From Burkholderiales bacterium (GTDB taxonomy: Bacteria; Pseudomonadota; Gammaproteobacteria; Burkholderiales; Burkholderiaceae_D), in contig JACPWS010000001.1 in the NCBI GenBank assembly GCA_016196925.1, forward strand, positions 1 to 40,752: 40,752 nucleotides of DNA, written 5' to 3'. Both the position numbers and the translations under genes were made by a program. The notes under the pieces are model-generated. The model made no database searches. It was not told the DNA's origin and saw only the letters and a program-made list of their open reading frames with translations. The first letter of the stretch is position 1; every line of letters starts with the position of its first letter. Shown one piece after another: positions 14,321-21,851 of the stretch.

Positions 14321-15001
14321 ATGCTGCGATTTATCTTCTGGAGCCTGCTGATACTGAATGCCTTGTTGCTGGCATTTAATTTCGGCTACCTCGGCCATTG
14401 GTCTTTAGATGCACACGAACCCGAACGCCTGAAAATGCAGCATCACGCCGATCAGCTGAACCTGATTTCCGCCAGCGCCGCCATCGCGCCGGCCGAGCCT
14501 GAGCCGGCCAGCAAGCCGGAAGTGATCGCCTGCCTGGAAGTCGGCAATTTTGCGCAAACCGATGCGACGCGCATAGAAGAAAAACTCAAGCAACTCGCGC
14601 TGGGCGAACGCCAGTCGCGCATCAATGTGGTCGAGGTGGCGGCGCACATGGTGTATATCCCATCGCAGGGCAGCAAGGACGGCGCCGACAAGAAAGCCGG
14701 GGAATTGCGCCGGCTCGGCATCAGCGATTTCTTCATCGTGCAAGACCAGTCCAATCTGCGCTGGGGCATTTCGCTTGGCGTGTTTAAAACCGAAGAAGCG
14801 GCCAGGCTGCATTTAAACAATCTCAATAATAAAGGCGTCAAGTCTGCCCGCATAGGCCCGCGCAGCGTCAGCACCACCAAGTTCGCCTATCAGCTGCGCG
14901 CCCTGAGCCAGGAAGAAAAAAGCAAGCTGGATGCGATCAGGGCCGATTTCCCGCAGCAGGAAAGCCGCAATTGCCAGACTACGGCGTACAGCAAAAACTG
15001 A
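14321..15001 (+). CDS. Membrane-anchored SPOR-domain protein
   Basis: The 226-aa protein begins with a single hydrophobic segment (residues 4–24) that should anchor it in the inner membrane with the rest in the periplasm. Residues about 66–145 look like a SPOR domain, with CLEVGNFAQTDATRIEEKL followed by NLRWGISLGVFKTEEAARLH. SPOR domains bind denuded septal peptidoglycan glycan strands. The end is polar and carries a late Cys. It follows coaX by 18 bp and probably shares its transcript. The precise division role is not known from sequence. Confidence 0.75.
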   Translation: MLRFIFWSLLILNALLLAFNFGYLGHWSLDAHEPERLKMQHHADQLNLISASAAIAPAEPEPASKPEVIACLEVGNFAQTDATRIEEKLKQLALGERQSRINVVEVAAHMVYIPSQGSKDGADKKAGELRRLGISDFFIVQDQSNLRWGISLGVFKTEEAARLHLNNLNNKGVKSARIGPRSVSTTKFAYQLRALSQEEKSKLDAIRADFPQQESRNCQTTAYSKN

Positions 15002-15124
15002 AGCGCGGGCGCATGCGCGGACAAAAGTCTGGCGTCATTCTCATTTTGCGGGAATGATTGCTTGAAAAGCTGGAATGAACTGTTAGGATAAGGGGACCAT
15101 CCCTTCTCCCGCCCGGCAAACTTC

Positions 15125-15877
15125 ATGCGCCCACTCCCCGCCGCCACTATTCCCGTCAACGAAAGGGCATTGCAGTTACTGGTCTGTATCGCGTGCTGCG
15201 GACAGGCGGTCTCGGCGCGCGCGCTGGCGGATCAGACCGGTTTGCCCCTCAGCACCTTGTATCGCCATCTGGCTCCGTTGAAAAAATGGGGCCTGGTGCA
15301 AGAACATGCGCAAACCGGCTTGTACGAGCCGGGGCCGGTGGCGCTGCAACTGGCCTGGGGCTTCGACCAGCATTCCTGGCTGATGGCGCAAGCGCGGCCG
15401 GAGATAGAGCAACTGGTGGCCCGTTCCGGCGAGAGCGTTGGCTTGCTCAGTTACCTGAATGGGCAGGTGATCTGCCTCGATATGCAGGAAAGCGCGCACG
15501 CGCTGCGCTGCTCGTTCGCCAGAGGGCGCGCCAATTCGGCAGTGCGCGGCGCCTCCGCCAAGGCTTTACTGGCTTTTTTGCCGGAAGCGGTGCAACAGGC
15601 GCTGATCGCCGAGAATTTCCTGGAACAAGCGGATACCGGCGACAGGCTAGCCTTGCTGCAGCAATTGCAAAGCATACGCACCCAGCGCTATGCCACCAGC
15701 GAAAACGAAATCGACCAGGGCGTGTGGGGCGTCAGCGCGCCGGTATTTTCCGCCAGGGGGAAGCTGGAAGCGACCATCTCGCTGATGGCGCCGGCCGCGC
15801 GCGCCCAGGCGCGGCAAACCGAACTGATTTCCATGACGCTGGCTGCGGCCGACCGGCTCAGCCGCAAACTGCAGTAA
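15125..15877 (+). CDS. IclR-family transcriptional regulator
   Basis: The 250-aa protein has an N-terminal winged helix-turn-helix around residues 12–60 (VSARALADQTGLPLSTLYRH), followed by a C-terminal effector-binding domain with GASAKALLAFLPEAV and the family-typical VWGVSAPVFSARGKLEATIS. IclR proteins are small-molecule-responsive repressors or activators of catabolic genes. It lies 27 bp upstream of hutG on the same strand, so control of the histidine-degradation pair is the most likely job, with an intermediate of that route as a possible ligand. Pseudomonas-type hut genes are usually controlled by a GntR-family HutC, so this would be an alternative regulator. Confidence 0.88.
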   Translation: MRPLPAATIPVNERALQLLVCIACCGQAVSARALADQTGLPLSTLYRHLAPLKKWGLVQEHAQTGLYEPGPVALQLAWGFDQHSWLMAQARPEIEQLVARSGESVGLLSYLNGQVICLDMQESAHALRCSFARGRANSAVRGASAKALLAFLPEAVQQALIAENFLEQADTGDRLALLQQLQSIRTQRYATSENEIDQGVWGVSAPVFSARGKLEATISLMAPAARAQARQTELISMTLAAADRLSRKLQ

Positions 15878-15904
15878 CGATGACAGATACCACGAGGACA
15901 GACC

Positions 15905-16723
15905 ATGACCACGCCATTTCACTTTCGCGAGGGCAGCGCGCCGCTGCTGATTTCCATGCCGCATGCAGGCACCGCCATTCCCGCCGATATCGCGGCGCAA
16001 ATGCTGCCGGTCGCGCTAGCTAAAGCCGACACCGACTGGCATCTGCCGCTGCTGTACGACATGGCGGACGGACTGGGCGCATCGGTCATCAGCGCCGAAT
16101 ATTCGCGCTATGTGATCGACCTGAACCGCGCGCCCGATAACGCCAACCTGTATCCGGGCCAGGACACCACCGGCTTATGCCCGGTCGACACTTTTCATAA
16201 GCAGCCTTTGTACGTCGCAGACAAATTGCCGTCCGCCGCTGAAGTGCAGCGGCGCATCGCGGCTTACTGGCAACCGTATCACCAGCAATTGCAAGCCGAG
16301 CTGGCGCGCCTGCTGAGCGTGCACGGACACGTGCTGTTATGGGACGCGCATTCGATCGCCTCGCAAGTGCCGCGCTTCTTTGCCGGCAAACTGCCCGACC
16401 TGAATTTCGGCACCGCCGATAGTGTTTCCTGCGACCTCGGCTTGCAGGACGCGCTGATGCAAGTGCTGAAGCAGTCGCCAGCAGCGCAAGCGTATACCCA
16501 TGTGTTCAACGGCCGCTTCAAGGGCGGCTATATCACGCGCCATTACGGACAGCCGGCGCGCCGCATCCATGCGGTGCAGCTGGAAATGAGCCAATGTCTG
16601 TACATGGATGAAGCGGCGCCGTATGCCTACCGGCCTGCACTCGCGCAACAGCTGCAGCCGCTGCTCAAGCAATTACTGCAAGGCGGCCTGAACTGGGTAG
16701 TCCAGCATGGAGGCGCAGCATGA
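15905..16723 (+). CDS. hutG: N-formylglutamate deformylase
   Basis: HutG cleaves N-formyl-L-glutamate to glutamate and formate, the last step of the five-step histidine pathway. The 272-aa product shows family blocks LISMPHAGTAIPADI, RYVIDLNRAPDNANLYPGQ, LLWDAHSIASQVPRFF and FKGGYITRHYG, with His and Asp residues expected to bind the metal. It overlaps hutF by 4 bp (ATGA), so the two are translationally coupled and act in sequence. hutH, hutU and hutI are not in the window. Confidence 0.93.
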   Translation: MTTPFHFREGSAPLLISMPHAGTAIPADIAAQMLPVALAKADTDWHLPLLYDMADGLGASVISAEYSRYVIDLNRAPDNANLYPGQDTTGLCPVDTFHKQPLYVADKLPSAAEVQRRIAAYWQPYHQQLQAELARLLSVHGHVLLWDAHSIASQVPRFFAGKLPDLNFGTADSVSCDLGLQDALMQVLKQSPAAQAYTHVFNGRFKGGYITRHYGQPARRIHAVQLEMSQCLYMDEAAPYAYRPALAQQLQPLLKQLLQGGLNWVVQHGGAA

Positions 16724-18081
16724 ACAGCCTGTACGCACGGCACGCCTATCTGCCGCAAGGCTGGAGCGAGAATGTGCGGCTGCACTGGAATGCGCACGGC
16801 GATCTTTCCGGCATAGAATTGCATGCGCAAGTTCGTCCCGGCGAGCCGCAAGAGAATTTTGTCTTGCCCGGCATGAGCAATCTGCACTCGCACGCGTTCC
16901 AGCGCGCCATGGCCGGCATGACCGAGAGCGCCGGCGAGAGTAAAGACAGTTTCTGGACCTGGCGCGACTTGATGTACCGCTACGCGCTGCACATCACGCC
17001 CGAGCAGATACAGGCCATCGCCGCGCAACTCTACGTGGAATGCCTGCGCCACGGCTATACTGCTGTGTGCGAATTCCATTACCTGCACCGCGCCGGCGAC
17101 GGCGCCTGGTATGTCAATCCGGCCGAGATGGCGCAACGCATAATCGCCGCTGCGGCACAGAGCGGCATAGGCATGACCATGCTGCCGGTCTTGTACAGCT
17201 ACGCCGATTTCGGCGGGCAAGCCCTGCGCCACGACCAGCGCCGCTTCGCCAGCGATGTGCAGGAAATTATGAAGCTGGTGCAGGCGCTGGAAAGTGCGCG
17301 CAACGCCCAGGTGGAAATCGGCGTGGCGCCGCATTCGCTGCGCGCCGCCAGCATAGAGCAAATCCGCGCGCTGCACGCCGCCCTGCCGGTCGGCCGTCCC
17401 ATCCACATCCACATCGCAGAACAGCAAAAAGAAGTCGAGGCCTGCCTGGCCGCCACTGGCAAACGGCCGGTCGAGCTGTTGCTGGAAAGCGGGCTGGTCG
17501 ATAGCCGCTGGTGCCTGGTGCATGCGACCCATCTGCATCCATCGGAAGTGCAGGGCCTGGCCGTCAGCGGCGCGGTGGCCGGCATCTGCAGCACGACCGA
17601 AGGCAATCTCGGCGACGGTTTCTTCGATCTGCCCGATTACATCGCCGCCGGCGGCCGCTTCGGCATCGGCAGCGACAGCCACGTCTCGCACAGTCCGATC
17701 GAGGAATTGCGCTGGCTGGAATACGGCCAGCGCCTGCGTCTGCAAGGCCGCAACATCGCGAGCACCTCAGGTCAGCGCCAGGTCGGCGATTTCCTGTGGC
17801 AATCCGCGCTGCAAGGCGGCGCCCAAGCCAGCGGCCGCAAAATCGGGCAACTGGCCAGCGGCTGCCGCGCCGATTTGCTGGTGCTGGACGAAAACCACCC
17901 CAATCTGGACGGCGTCGCCAGCCGCGATCTGCTGAACACCTGGATTTTCGCCGGCAACGACAACCTGGTGCGCGATGTGTACGTCGGAGGGCAGCGCGTG
18001 GTGCAGGACGGACGGCACATCCATCAGGCGCAGATACAGGCGGCGTACGGGCATTGCATGCGGACGCTGCGGGCTTTGTAG
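16720..18081 (+). CDS. hutF: Formimidoylglutamate deiminase
   Basis: HutF is an amidohydrolase-superfamily enzyme that removes ammonia from N-formimidoyl-L-glutamate to give N-formylglutamate, the substrate of the adjacent HutG. The 453-aa protein has the HxH metal site in NLHSHAFQRAM (H56, H58), then FHYLH, HIHIAEQQKEVEAC, VHATHLHPSE and the metal-binding Asp in GSDSHVSHS. All key positions are present. The ATGA overlap with hutG ensures coupled synthesis. A repeat element and a possible terminator follow the stop. Confidence 0.94.
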   Translation: MNSLYARHAYLPQGWSENVRLHWNAHGDLSGIELHAQVRPGEPQENFVLPGMSNLHSHAFQRAMAGMTESAGESKDSFWTWRDLMYRYALHITPEQIQAIAAQLYVECLRHGYTAVCEFHYLHRAGDGAWYVNPAEMAQRIIAAAAQSGIGMTMLPVLYSYADFGGQALRHDQRRFASDVQEIMKLVQALESARNAQVEIGVAPHSLRAASIEQIRALHAALPVGRPIHIHIAEQQKEVEACLAATGKRPVELLLESGLVDSRWCLVHATHLHPSEVQGLAVSGAVAGICSTTEGNLGDGFFDLPDYIAAGGRFGIGSDSHVSHSPIEELRWLEYGQRLRLQGRNIASTSGQRQVGDFLWQSALQGGAQASGRKIGQLASGCRADLLVLDENHPNLDGVASRDLLNTWIFAGNDNLVRDVYVGGQRVVQDGRHIHQAQIQAAYGHCMRTLRAL

Positions 18082-18083
18082 TA

Positions 18084-18204
18084 GCCCCTCGCTCACTTGC
18101 GGGAGATGGGTTGGGGGCGTAGCAGGGAATTCGAGCAGCATGCTGCGAGCCTGCGGAGCGATACTCGCTTGCAAGCGAGTATGCGCACTGCGAGTGAGGG
18201 GATT
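18084..18204. repeat. Intergenic palindromic repeat element (copy 1)
   Basis: A 120-bp region directly after hutF is built of nested palindromes. It contains GCAGCATGCTGC at 18135–18146 and a perfect 22-bp palindrome at 18161–18182 centred on TTGCAA. CCCCTCGCTCAC at the left and GTGAGGGG at the right form an imperfect outer stem. It shares its layout (a GCATGC-centred palindrome followed by a TTGCAA-centred palindrome inside a larger stem) with the element at 38114–38296. Such elements resemble REP/BIME-type intergenic repeats. Confidence 0.7.
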
Positions 18205-18254
18205 TCCTTATTTCAGTCCAGCGCCAATTTTTTACCAACCAAAAACCGCGCAAT

Positions 18255-18314
18255 ACCGAGGCACAGAGGCAGAGCCGGGAACGGCTGCTTTTTTCTGTCG
18301 CTCTGTGCCCCGGT
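18255..18314. terminator. Possible bidirectional terminator/hairpin
   Basis: ACCGAGGCACAGAG (18255–18268) pairs with CTCTGTGCCCCGGT (18301–18314) with one mismatch. Inside, GCAG...CTGC forms a smaller stem directly followed by TTTTTT at 18289–18294. It lies between the converging hutF gene and the leftward remnant at 18346, so it could end transcription from either side. The inner stem contains a bulge, so the strength is uncertain. Confidence 0.45.
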
Positions 18315-18345
18315 GTCAGCGCGTTTTGATTTTCTTCTTAGCTTG

Positions 18346-19117
18346 CTATGGCGTAGTGAGCAGCGTCATGCCGGCGCGGTCGGTCTTAATCACATAGTTG
18401 ACGACACTCGCCGAATTTTGATCGTTGAGCGTATACACATATTGACTTAACACGCCGGTTTGCCCAAACGTGCGCAAGGGGCTAAAGCCAAATTTACTGG
18501 CATACCCGGCTGGAATGGCTGAGACGCTGCCGTACTCAAGCCGCAGCGCACCGCTTACCGCATCGATGCTGCGCACCTTGTCGTTTTGCACCACCATCAG
18601 CTGCGCGCAAAAACTGTCCGTGTTAATGCTGAGGCTGGCAGGGTTAAGACAGCCGGCAAACTGGGTATTGCTAAAGGTTTGCAGATTCGAGCCATCGCTA
18701 TTGAGCGCCAGCAGATTATTGCTGATTAAAAAACTGAGCCATATTTTTTCGCCCACCATAATCAGCTGAGGCCAGCGATACTGGATACTGCCGGTAAAAA
18801 TTTTCTGGGCGCTGCCGCCGGATCTCGCCAGCGCGAAGATGTCGCCGCTGATCTGATCGCTTAAAATGACACGGCTAGGGGTGAGCTCTATCCGTATGCC
18901 GGCGGAACCCGGCACGGAACCTAGCAGGGCAGCGGTTTTATTGTTTTTATTGTAGCGAATCAGCTTGCAGCTGCCTCCAGTTACATTGCGACAGATAGGG
19001 ATGAAATACTCCATATAAAACCCGATTCGCCGCAGGCGCGAGGCACATCTGCGTGAACGGTGGCTGATTAGGCGCGGCGTCCACGCCGGTCAGCACCCGG
19101 GGCAATGCCTCTGTCAT
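18346..19117 (-). pseudogene. Truncated, frameshifted hypothetical protein (beta-propeller-like)
   Basis: The main open frame (19014 down to 18346, 222 aa) has short repeated strand-rich units such as SDQISGDIFALARSGGSAQK and LLALNSDGSNLQTF, like blades of a beta-propeller, and three cysteines in its middle and start. The preceding bases, read from ATG 19117 in another frame, encode QMCLAPAANRVLYGVF. This joins smoothly to FIPICRNVTGGSCKLIRY of the main frame if one base is shifted. I therefore read this as the C-terminal remnant of a longer gene with a frameshift. A real short gene starting at 19014 is the alternative. No function is recognised. Confidence 0.45.
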
Positions 19118-19356
19118 GCATCTCCCAACTCATCCCTATCAGTTGCCGATACGTCCGCGTGCCATTCCAGAATATCCCCCGGCTGGCACGCGAGCCGTTC
19201 GCAAATCTTCTCAAGTGTTGAAAACCGGATCCCTCGCACCTTCCCCGACTTCAGCAGCGAGAGATTTTGTTCAGTGATACCGATATAACTCGCCAGCTCC
19301 TTCGACTTGATTTTTCGCTTGGCAAGCATGACGTCCAAATTGATGATGATCCCCAT
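19114..19356 (-). CDS. XRE-family HTH regulator (YozG-like)
   Basis: This small 80-aa DNA-binding protein consists almost only of a Cro/C1-type helix-turn-helix (KSKELASYIGITEQNLSLL, then FSTLEKICERLACQPGDILEW). That pattern matches the short regulators found next to DUF2975 membrane proteins. I chose ATG 19356 (MGIIINLDVML) because it overlaps the stop of the DUF2975 gene (ATGA); the longer frame reaches back into that gene. The pair faces away from the peptide operon across a shared AT-rich region, so it is a good candidate for controlling that operon and itself. Confidence 0.85.
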   Translation of the reverse strand: MGIIINLDVMLAKRKIKSKELASYIGITEQNLSLLKSGKVRGIRFSTLEKICERLACQPGDILEWHADVSATDRDELGDA

Positions 19357-19940
19357 CAGATAAAAGCCTCGTTTTCTTCGCTCAGACGACGCCCTTCCTG
19401 CATAACGCCGACGACCAGGTAAAACAGCCCGCACACAAGCAGCAACAGCAACTCGTTCGACGTAACCTCGATCGGGGTTCGGTAGCCGGTGTCGCCACTG
19501 CTGATCAGATTCAAAATCAGGTTGCGCAACGGCTTTTCGATATTTGACAGCACTGAAGTAATCAGCGCCGCGCCGGTAAATGTGCGCGCATGGTTGATTG
19601 TCAGAGTCGCGAAGATATTCCCTTTCTGGAATTGGCTGATCATCTGGCCAAGCCGCCGCACGGCGTACGTCAGAGTTAGCAAGCCTGGCAGTCCAATCAG
19701 GACTCCGATCGTCCTCTGCATACCGTCCAACTCAACGGTTTCGCCGAAAGGCAAGACCTGGAGATCGAATTGCATGTGTATCGACCCTATCTTTATCGGC
19801 CCCTGCAACGCCCAGGACAGGATGAAGAAGCCAATCTGAACTAGCCAAAAAATGAGCAGCATCCAGCGGATGACATTGCACATGCGAAAGAGTTGGTTGA
19901 ACTTCTGGCCGGCCAGGGAACTTTCTATATTAGTATTCAT
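19356..19940 (-). CDS. DUF2975 family membrane protein
   Basis: The 194-aa protein has four predicted membrane segments: about residues 25–45, 78–98, 120–140 and 160–180. The spacing and the ending, in which GLFYLVVGVMQEGRRLSEENEAFI precedes an overlapping HTH gene, match DUF2975 proteins, which are widely found coupled to a YozG-like regulator. The molecular role of DUF2975 is not established. The pairing suggests a membrane component that senses or sequesters the regulator. A TATAAT -10 candidate on this strand lies at 19996–19991. No strong Shine-Dalgarno is seen. Confidence 0.8.
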   Translation of the reverse strand: MNTNIESSLAGQKFNQLFRMCNVIRWMLLIFWLVQIGFFILSWALQGPIKIGSIHMQFDLQVLPFGETVELDGMQRTIGVLIGLPGLLTLTYAVRRLGQMISQFQKGNIFATLTINHARTFTGAALITSVLSNIEKPLRNLILNLISSGDTGYRTPIEVTSNELLLLLVCGLFYLVVGVMQEGRRLSEENEAFI

Positions 19941-19962
19941 TAAATAATGGAAAAATTAGTGT

Positions 19963-19991
19963 TTGACAGTATTTTTGTTGTAGCATATGCA
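19963..19991 (+). promoter_or_regulatory. Candidate sigma-70 promoter P1, rightward
   Basis: TTGACA (19963–19968), a 17-bp spacer, then TATGCA (19986–19991). The -35 is a perfect consensus. The -10 overlaps a leftward TATAAT (19996–19991) suited to the DUF2975 gene, so the two directions may compete. It would give a leader of about 340 nt before the peptide gene. The 396-bp region 19941–20336 is very AT-rich in its first half and contains no convincing gene apart from these signals. Confidence 0.45.
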
Positions 19992-20103
19992 TTATATCTG
20001 AGACCTACCTCTTTCCTCCCCCCTTTTTTTCTCGGACATCGCTGGCTAAATAAAGGGGCAAAATAAAAAATAAAATTATCGTTATATAATAAAAAATTAT
20101 TTA

Positions 20104-20132
20104 TTGACGATAAAAATAATCTCAGGTAGACT
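20104..20132 (+). promoter_or_regulatory. Candidate sigma-70 promoter P2 for the peptide operon
   Basis: TTGACG (20104–20109), a 17-bp spacer and TAGACT (20127–20132) give a good match to consensus, with an expected start near 20139 and a leader of roughly 200 nt. An inverted repeat TTATCGT (20076–20082)/ACGATAA (20107–20113) overlaps the -35 and could be an operator for the neighbouring XRE regulator. Both are pattern matches only. Confidence 0.45.
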
Positions 20133-20336
20133 GTTTTGCATCAACTGAAAACAAGTTCTCGTGAGTGCCAAAAGCATCAGCTCAAAGCACGCAAGTCGGA
20201 ATCTGGTATTCGGAGGAGAGCGCAAGGTCCGGCGCGTTATCGGTGGGAGGCGCCACTGCTCTGCAGGGCGCGGCAGCCAAGCATCAGTAGAAGGCAAAAG
20301 TAAGTTTTTCCTAACCTAAAATTAATGGAGTCCCAC

Positions 20337-20462
20337 ATGCAACAGTTTGACATCATCACCGAAGAATTCTCAATCGAAGCCCTGGAAGCGCGTTTCGAAA
20401 TGGAAGCGGCGCCGATCGATGTAGTGCCTGACTGGAAGTCCACCTGCACGATTGAGAATTAA
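20337..20462 (+). CDS. Candidate ribosomal precursor peptide, 41 aa
   Basis: A well-placed GGAG (20327–20330) sits six bases before ATG 20337, and the frame encodes 41 residues ending at TAA 20460–20462. Residues 1–25 are strongly acidic and helix-prone (EEFSIEALEARFEME), a pattern like RiPP leader peptides with an ExLExRFEM-type recognition helix. Residues 26–41 read PIDVVPDWKSTCTIEN, with one Cys (C37) flanked by Ser and Thr and a single Lys and Trp. There is no Gly-Gly cleavage site, signal peptide or lipobox. It is followed by a hairpin and a protease with a PqqD-like domain. Precursor status is an inference from size, composition and context. Confidence 0.75.
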   Translation: MQQFDIITEEFSIEALEARFEMEAAPIDVVPDWKSTCTIEN

Positions 20463-20472
20463 GACTCAAGTT

Positions 20473-20506
20473 TTCGGGAGTGCGGTCACCGTATCGCGCT
20501 CCCGAA
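20473..20506 (+). promoter_or_regulatory. Hairpin between precursor gene and maturation genes
   Basis: TTCGGGAG (20473–20480) pairs perfectly with CTCCCGAA (20499–20506). The stem continues inward with a T-G pair and GCG/CGC, for about 12 bp and a 10-nt loop. No T run follows. In RiPP operons a partial terminator or stabilising hairpin after the precursor gene often keeps the precursor in excess over the enzymes. That role fits here but is inferred. Confidence 0.75.
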
Positions 20507-20567
20507 CAAATTCCACCTTGACACGCAGCGCACCTCGCTCGCGCCAGCTCGCACCGGATCATCCCTC

Positions 20568-21851
20568 ATGTTACTGCCCACCACAGCATCGATTCCCCTG
20601 CTTAAGCCGGGCATCACGATCGCCCCATATCAGGATGATGTCGTATCAGCGACGCCGCGGTTCTTGTTGGCGTTTGGCGATCGTTATTTCCTTGTTTCCG
20701 CGAAAGCGCGCGCCCTCATCCTGACACTGTTGGGCGCACCAGCTAATATAGAAGAGCTTGAAGTCGGTTTCGAAGCCGAAAGCGGCCAGCGCCTTCCGGC
20801 TCAGTATCTGCTCGCGCTTGCCGCCAAAACACTGCCCCCGGTCTTGTTCCACGACGCGCCCGATGCGGCGCGCGAGATGCCATTCATTATCAGCCTCACG
20901 TTGCTCGGACCGCGCATCGCGACCCGGGTGACGGCGTGCATGGCCTGGTTTTTTACCCCTGCACTGGCGCTGCCGTTGGTCGCGATCTTCGGACTGCTGC
21001 ACCTGTTCGCGTTACCATTGGCGATGGATCAGGCCAGCAGTGTCTTCACTGTCAGGGAAAGCATGCAACTGGTATGTCTGTACATGTTAAGCGGGTTGCT
21101 CCACGAGCTTGGACATACATCAGCCTGCCGCTACTTCAAGTGTCCACATGGCGGTATCGGGTTCGGACTCTATTACATATTCCCCGCCTGGTACTCCGAC
21201 GTGACACAGGCCTGGGGCCTGCCTGGACGCCAGCGCGCCGTGGTTGACCTCGGCGGAGTTTATTTCCAATCCATTTTCCTCATCGTCATCGATGCCTGGG
21301 CGCTTGCCACAAACAGTCCGCTCGCGTTTAAGCTGGTATTCATCATCACCTTTACGATGTTGTTTACGCTAAACCCCGTTTTCAAGTTCGACGGCTACTG
21401 GCTGTTGTCCGATCTGAGTGGACTACACAATTTACACCAGCAGGTGCGGCGTTCGACCGCCGCACTGATTGCGACGATGCTAGGCAAACGCCCCGCTGCG
21501 GCATCAACTCTGCGTGGTGCCATCCTGTACGCTTACTCCGCTCTCAGCGTCGGCTATCTGGTCTACTTCGCCCATTTCCTGGTAAGCGCCATAGCCCGGC
21601 TGGTCGGCACGCTCGCGGACGACGTGACAAGCCGTTTGGCTGTGCTGGGCGGTACCACAGCAGATCCGGGCTGGGGTAGTGTGGTTGCCTTCGGCCAGCT
21701 CTGCGAAACGCTGCTCTGGCCGCTGATCCTCCTACTGGCCTGCGTGTTCTTCTTCGATAAATTGCGCCGCTCGCTGATGGAAATTGTCAGCATCGTGCGG
21801 TCGACCCGCGCGGCGGCGCCTGGCGATACGGTAGCCTTGGAGAAACTTTGA
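20568..21851 (+). CDS. M50-type membrane zinc metalloprotease with N-terminal PqqD-like domain
   Basis: The 427-aa protein resembles the 'putative peptide zinc metalloprotease' group that includes YydH of the B. subtilis epipeptide operon. Residues about 11–85 look like a PqqD/RRE fold (KPGITIAPY, then RFLLAFGDRYFLVSAKARALI and NIEELEVGF), the fold that binds RiPP leaders. Membrane segments follow. Within them are the zinc motif HELGH (H179, E180, H183), FPAWYSDVTQAWGL, and the second metal motif NPVFKFDGYWLLSDL (D275). All catalytic residues are present. It should bind and cut a peptide at the membrane, most simply the 41-aa peptide encoded 105 bp upstream. It overlaps the next gene by 1 bp. 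Confidence 0.85.
   Translation: MLLPTTASIPLLKPGITIAPYQDDVVSATPRFLLAFGDRYFLVSAKARALILTLLGAPANIEELEVGFEAESGQRLPAQYLLALAAKTLPPVLFHDAPDAAREMPFIISLTLLGPRIATRVTACMAWFFTPALALPLVAIFGLLHLFALPLAMDQASSVFTVRESMQLVCLYMLSGLLHELGHTSACRYFKCPHGGIGFGLYYIFPAWYSDVTQAWGLPGRQRAVVDLGGVYFQSIFLIVIDAWALATNSPLAFKLVFIITFTMLFTLNPVFKFDGYWLLSDLSGLHNLHQQVRRSTAALIATMLGKRPAAASTLRGAILYAYSALSVGYLVYFAHFLVSAIARLVGTLADDVTSRLAVLGGTTADPGWGSVVAFGQLCETLLWPLILLLACVFFFDKLRRSLMEIVSIVRSTRAAAPGDTVALEKL

Noticed and set aside
18084-18204. CRISPR array or IS end
   Set aside because: The repeats are nested palindromes with no regular repeat-spacer spacing, no transposase and no target-site duplication visible.
19947-20066. Possible 39-codon ORF (MEKLVFDSIFVVAY...) in the AT-rich region
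   Set aside because: No Shine-Dalgarno, it overlaps the P1 promoter candidate, and the later residues look like random translation of an A/T- and C-rich run.
20161-20316. GTG-started ORF before the peptide gene as a second precursor or transposase scrap
   Set aside because: No ribosome site; the very basic Arg/Ser/Gly composition has no resemblance to the 41-aa peptide and no recognised motif.
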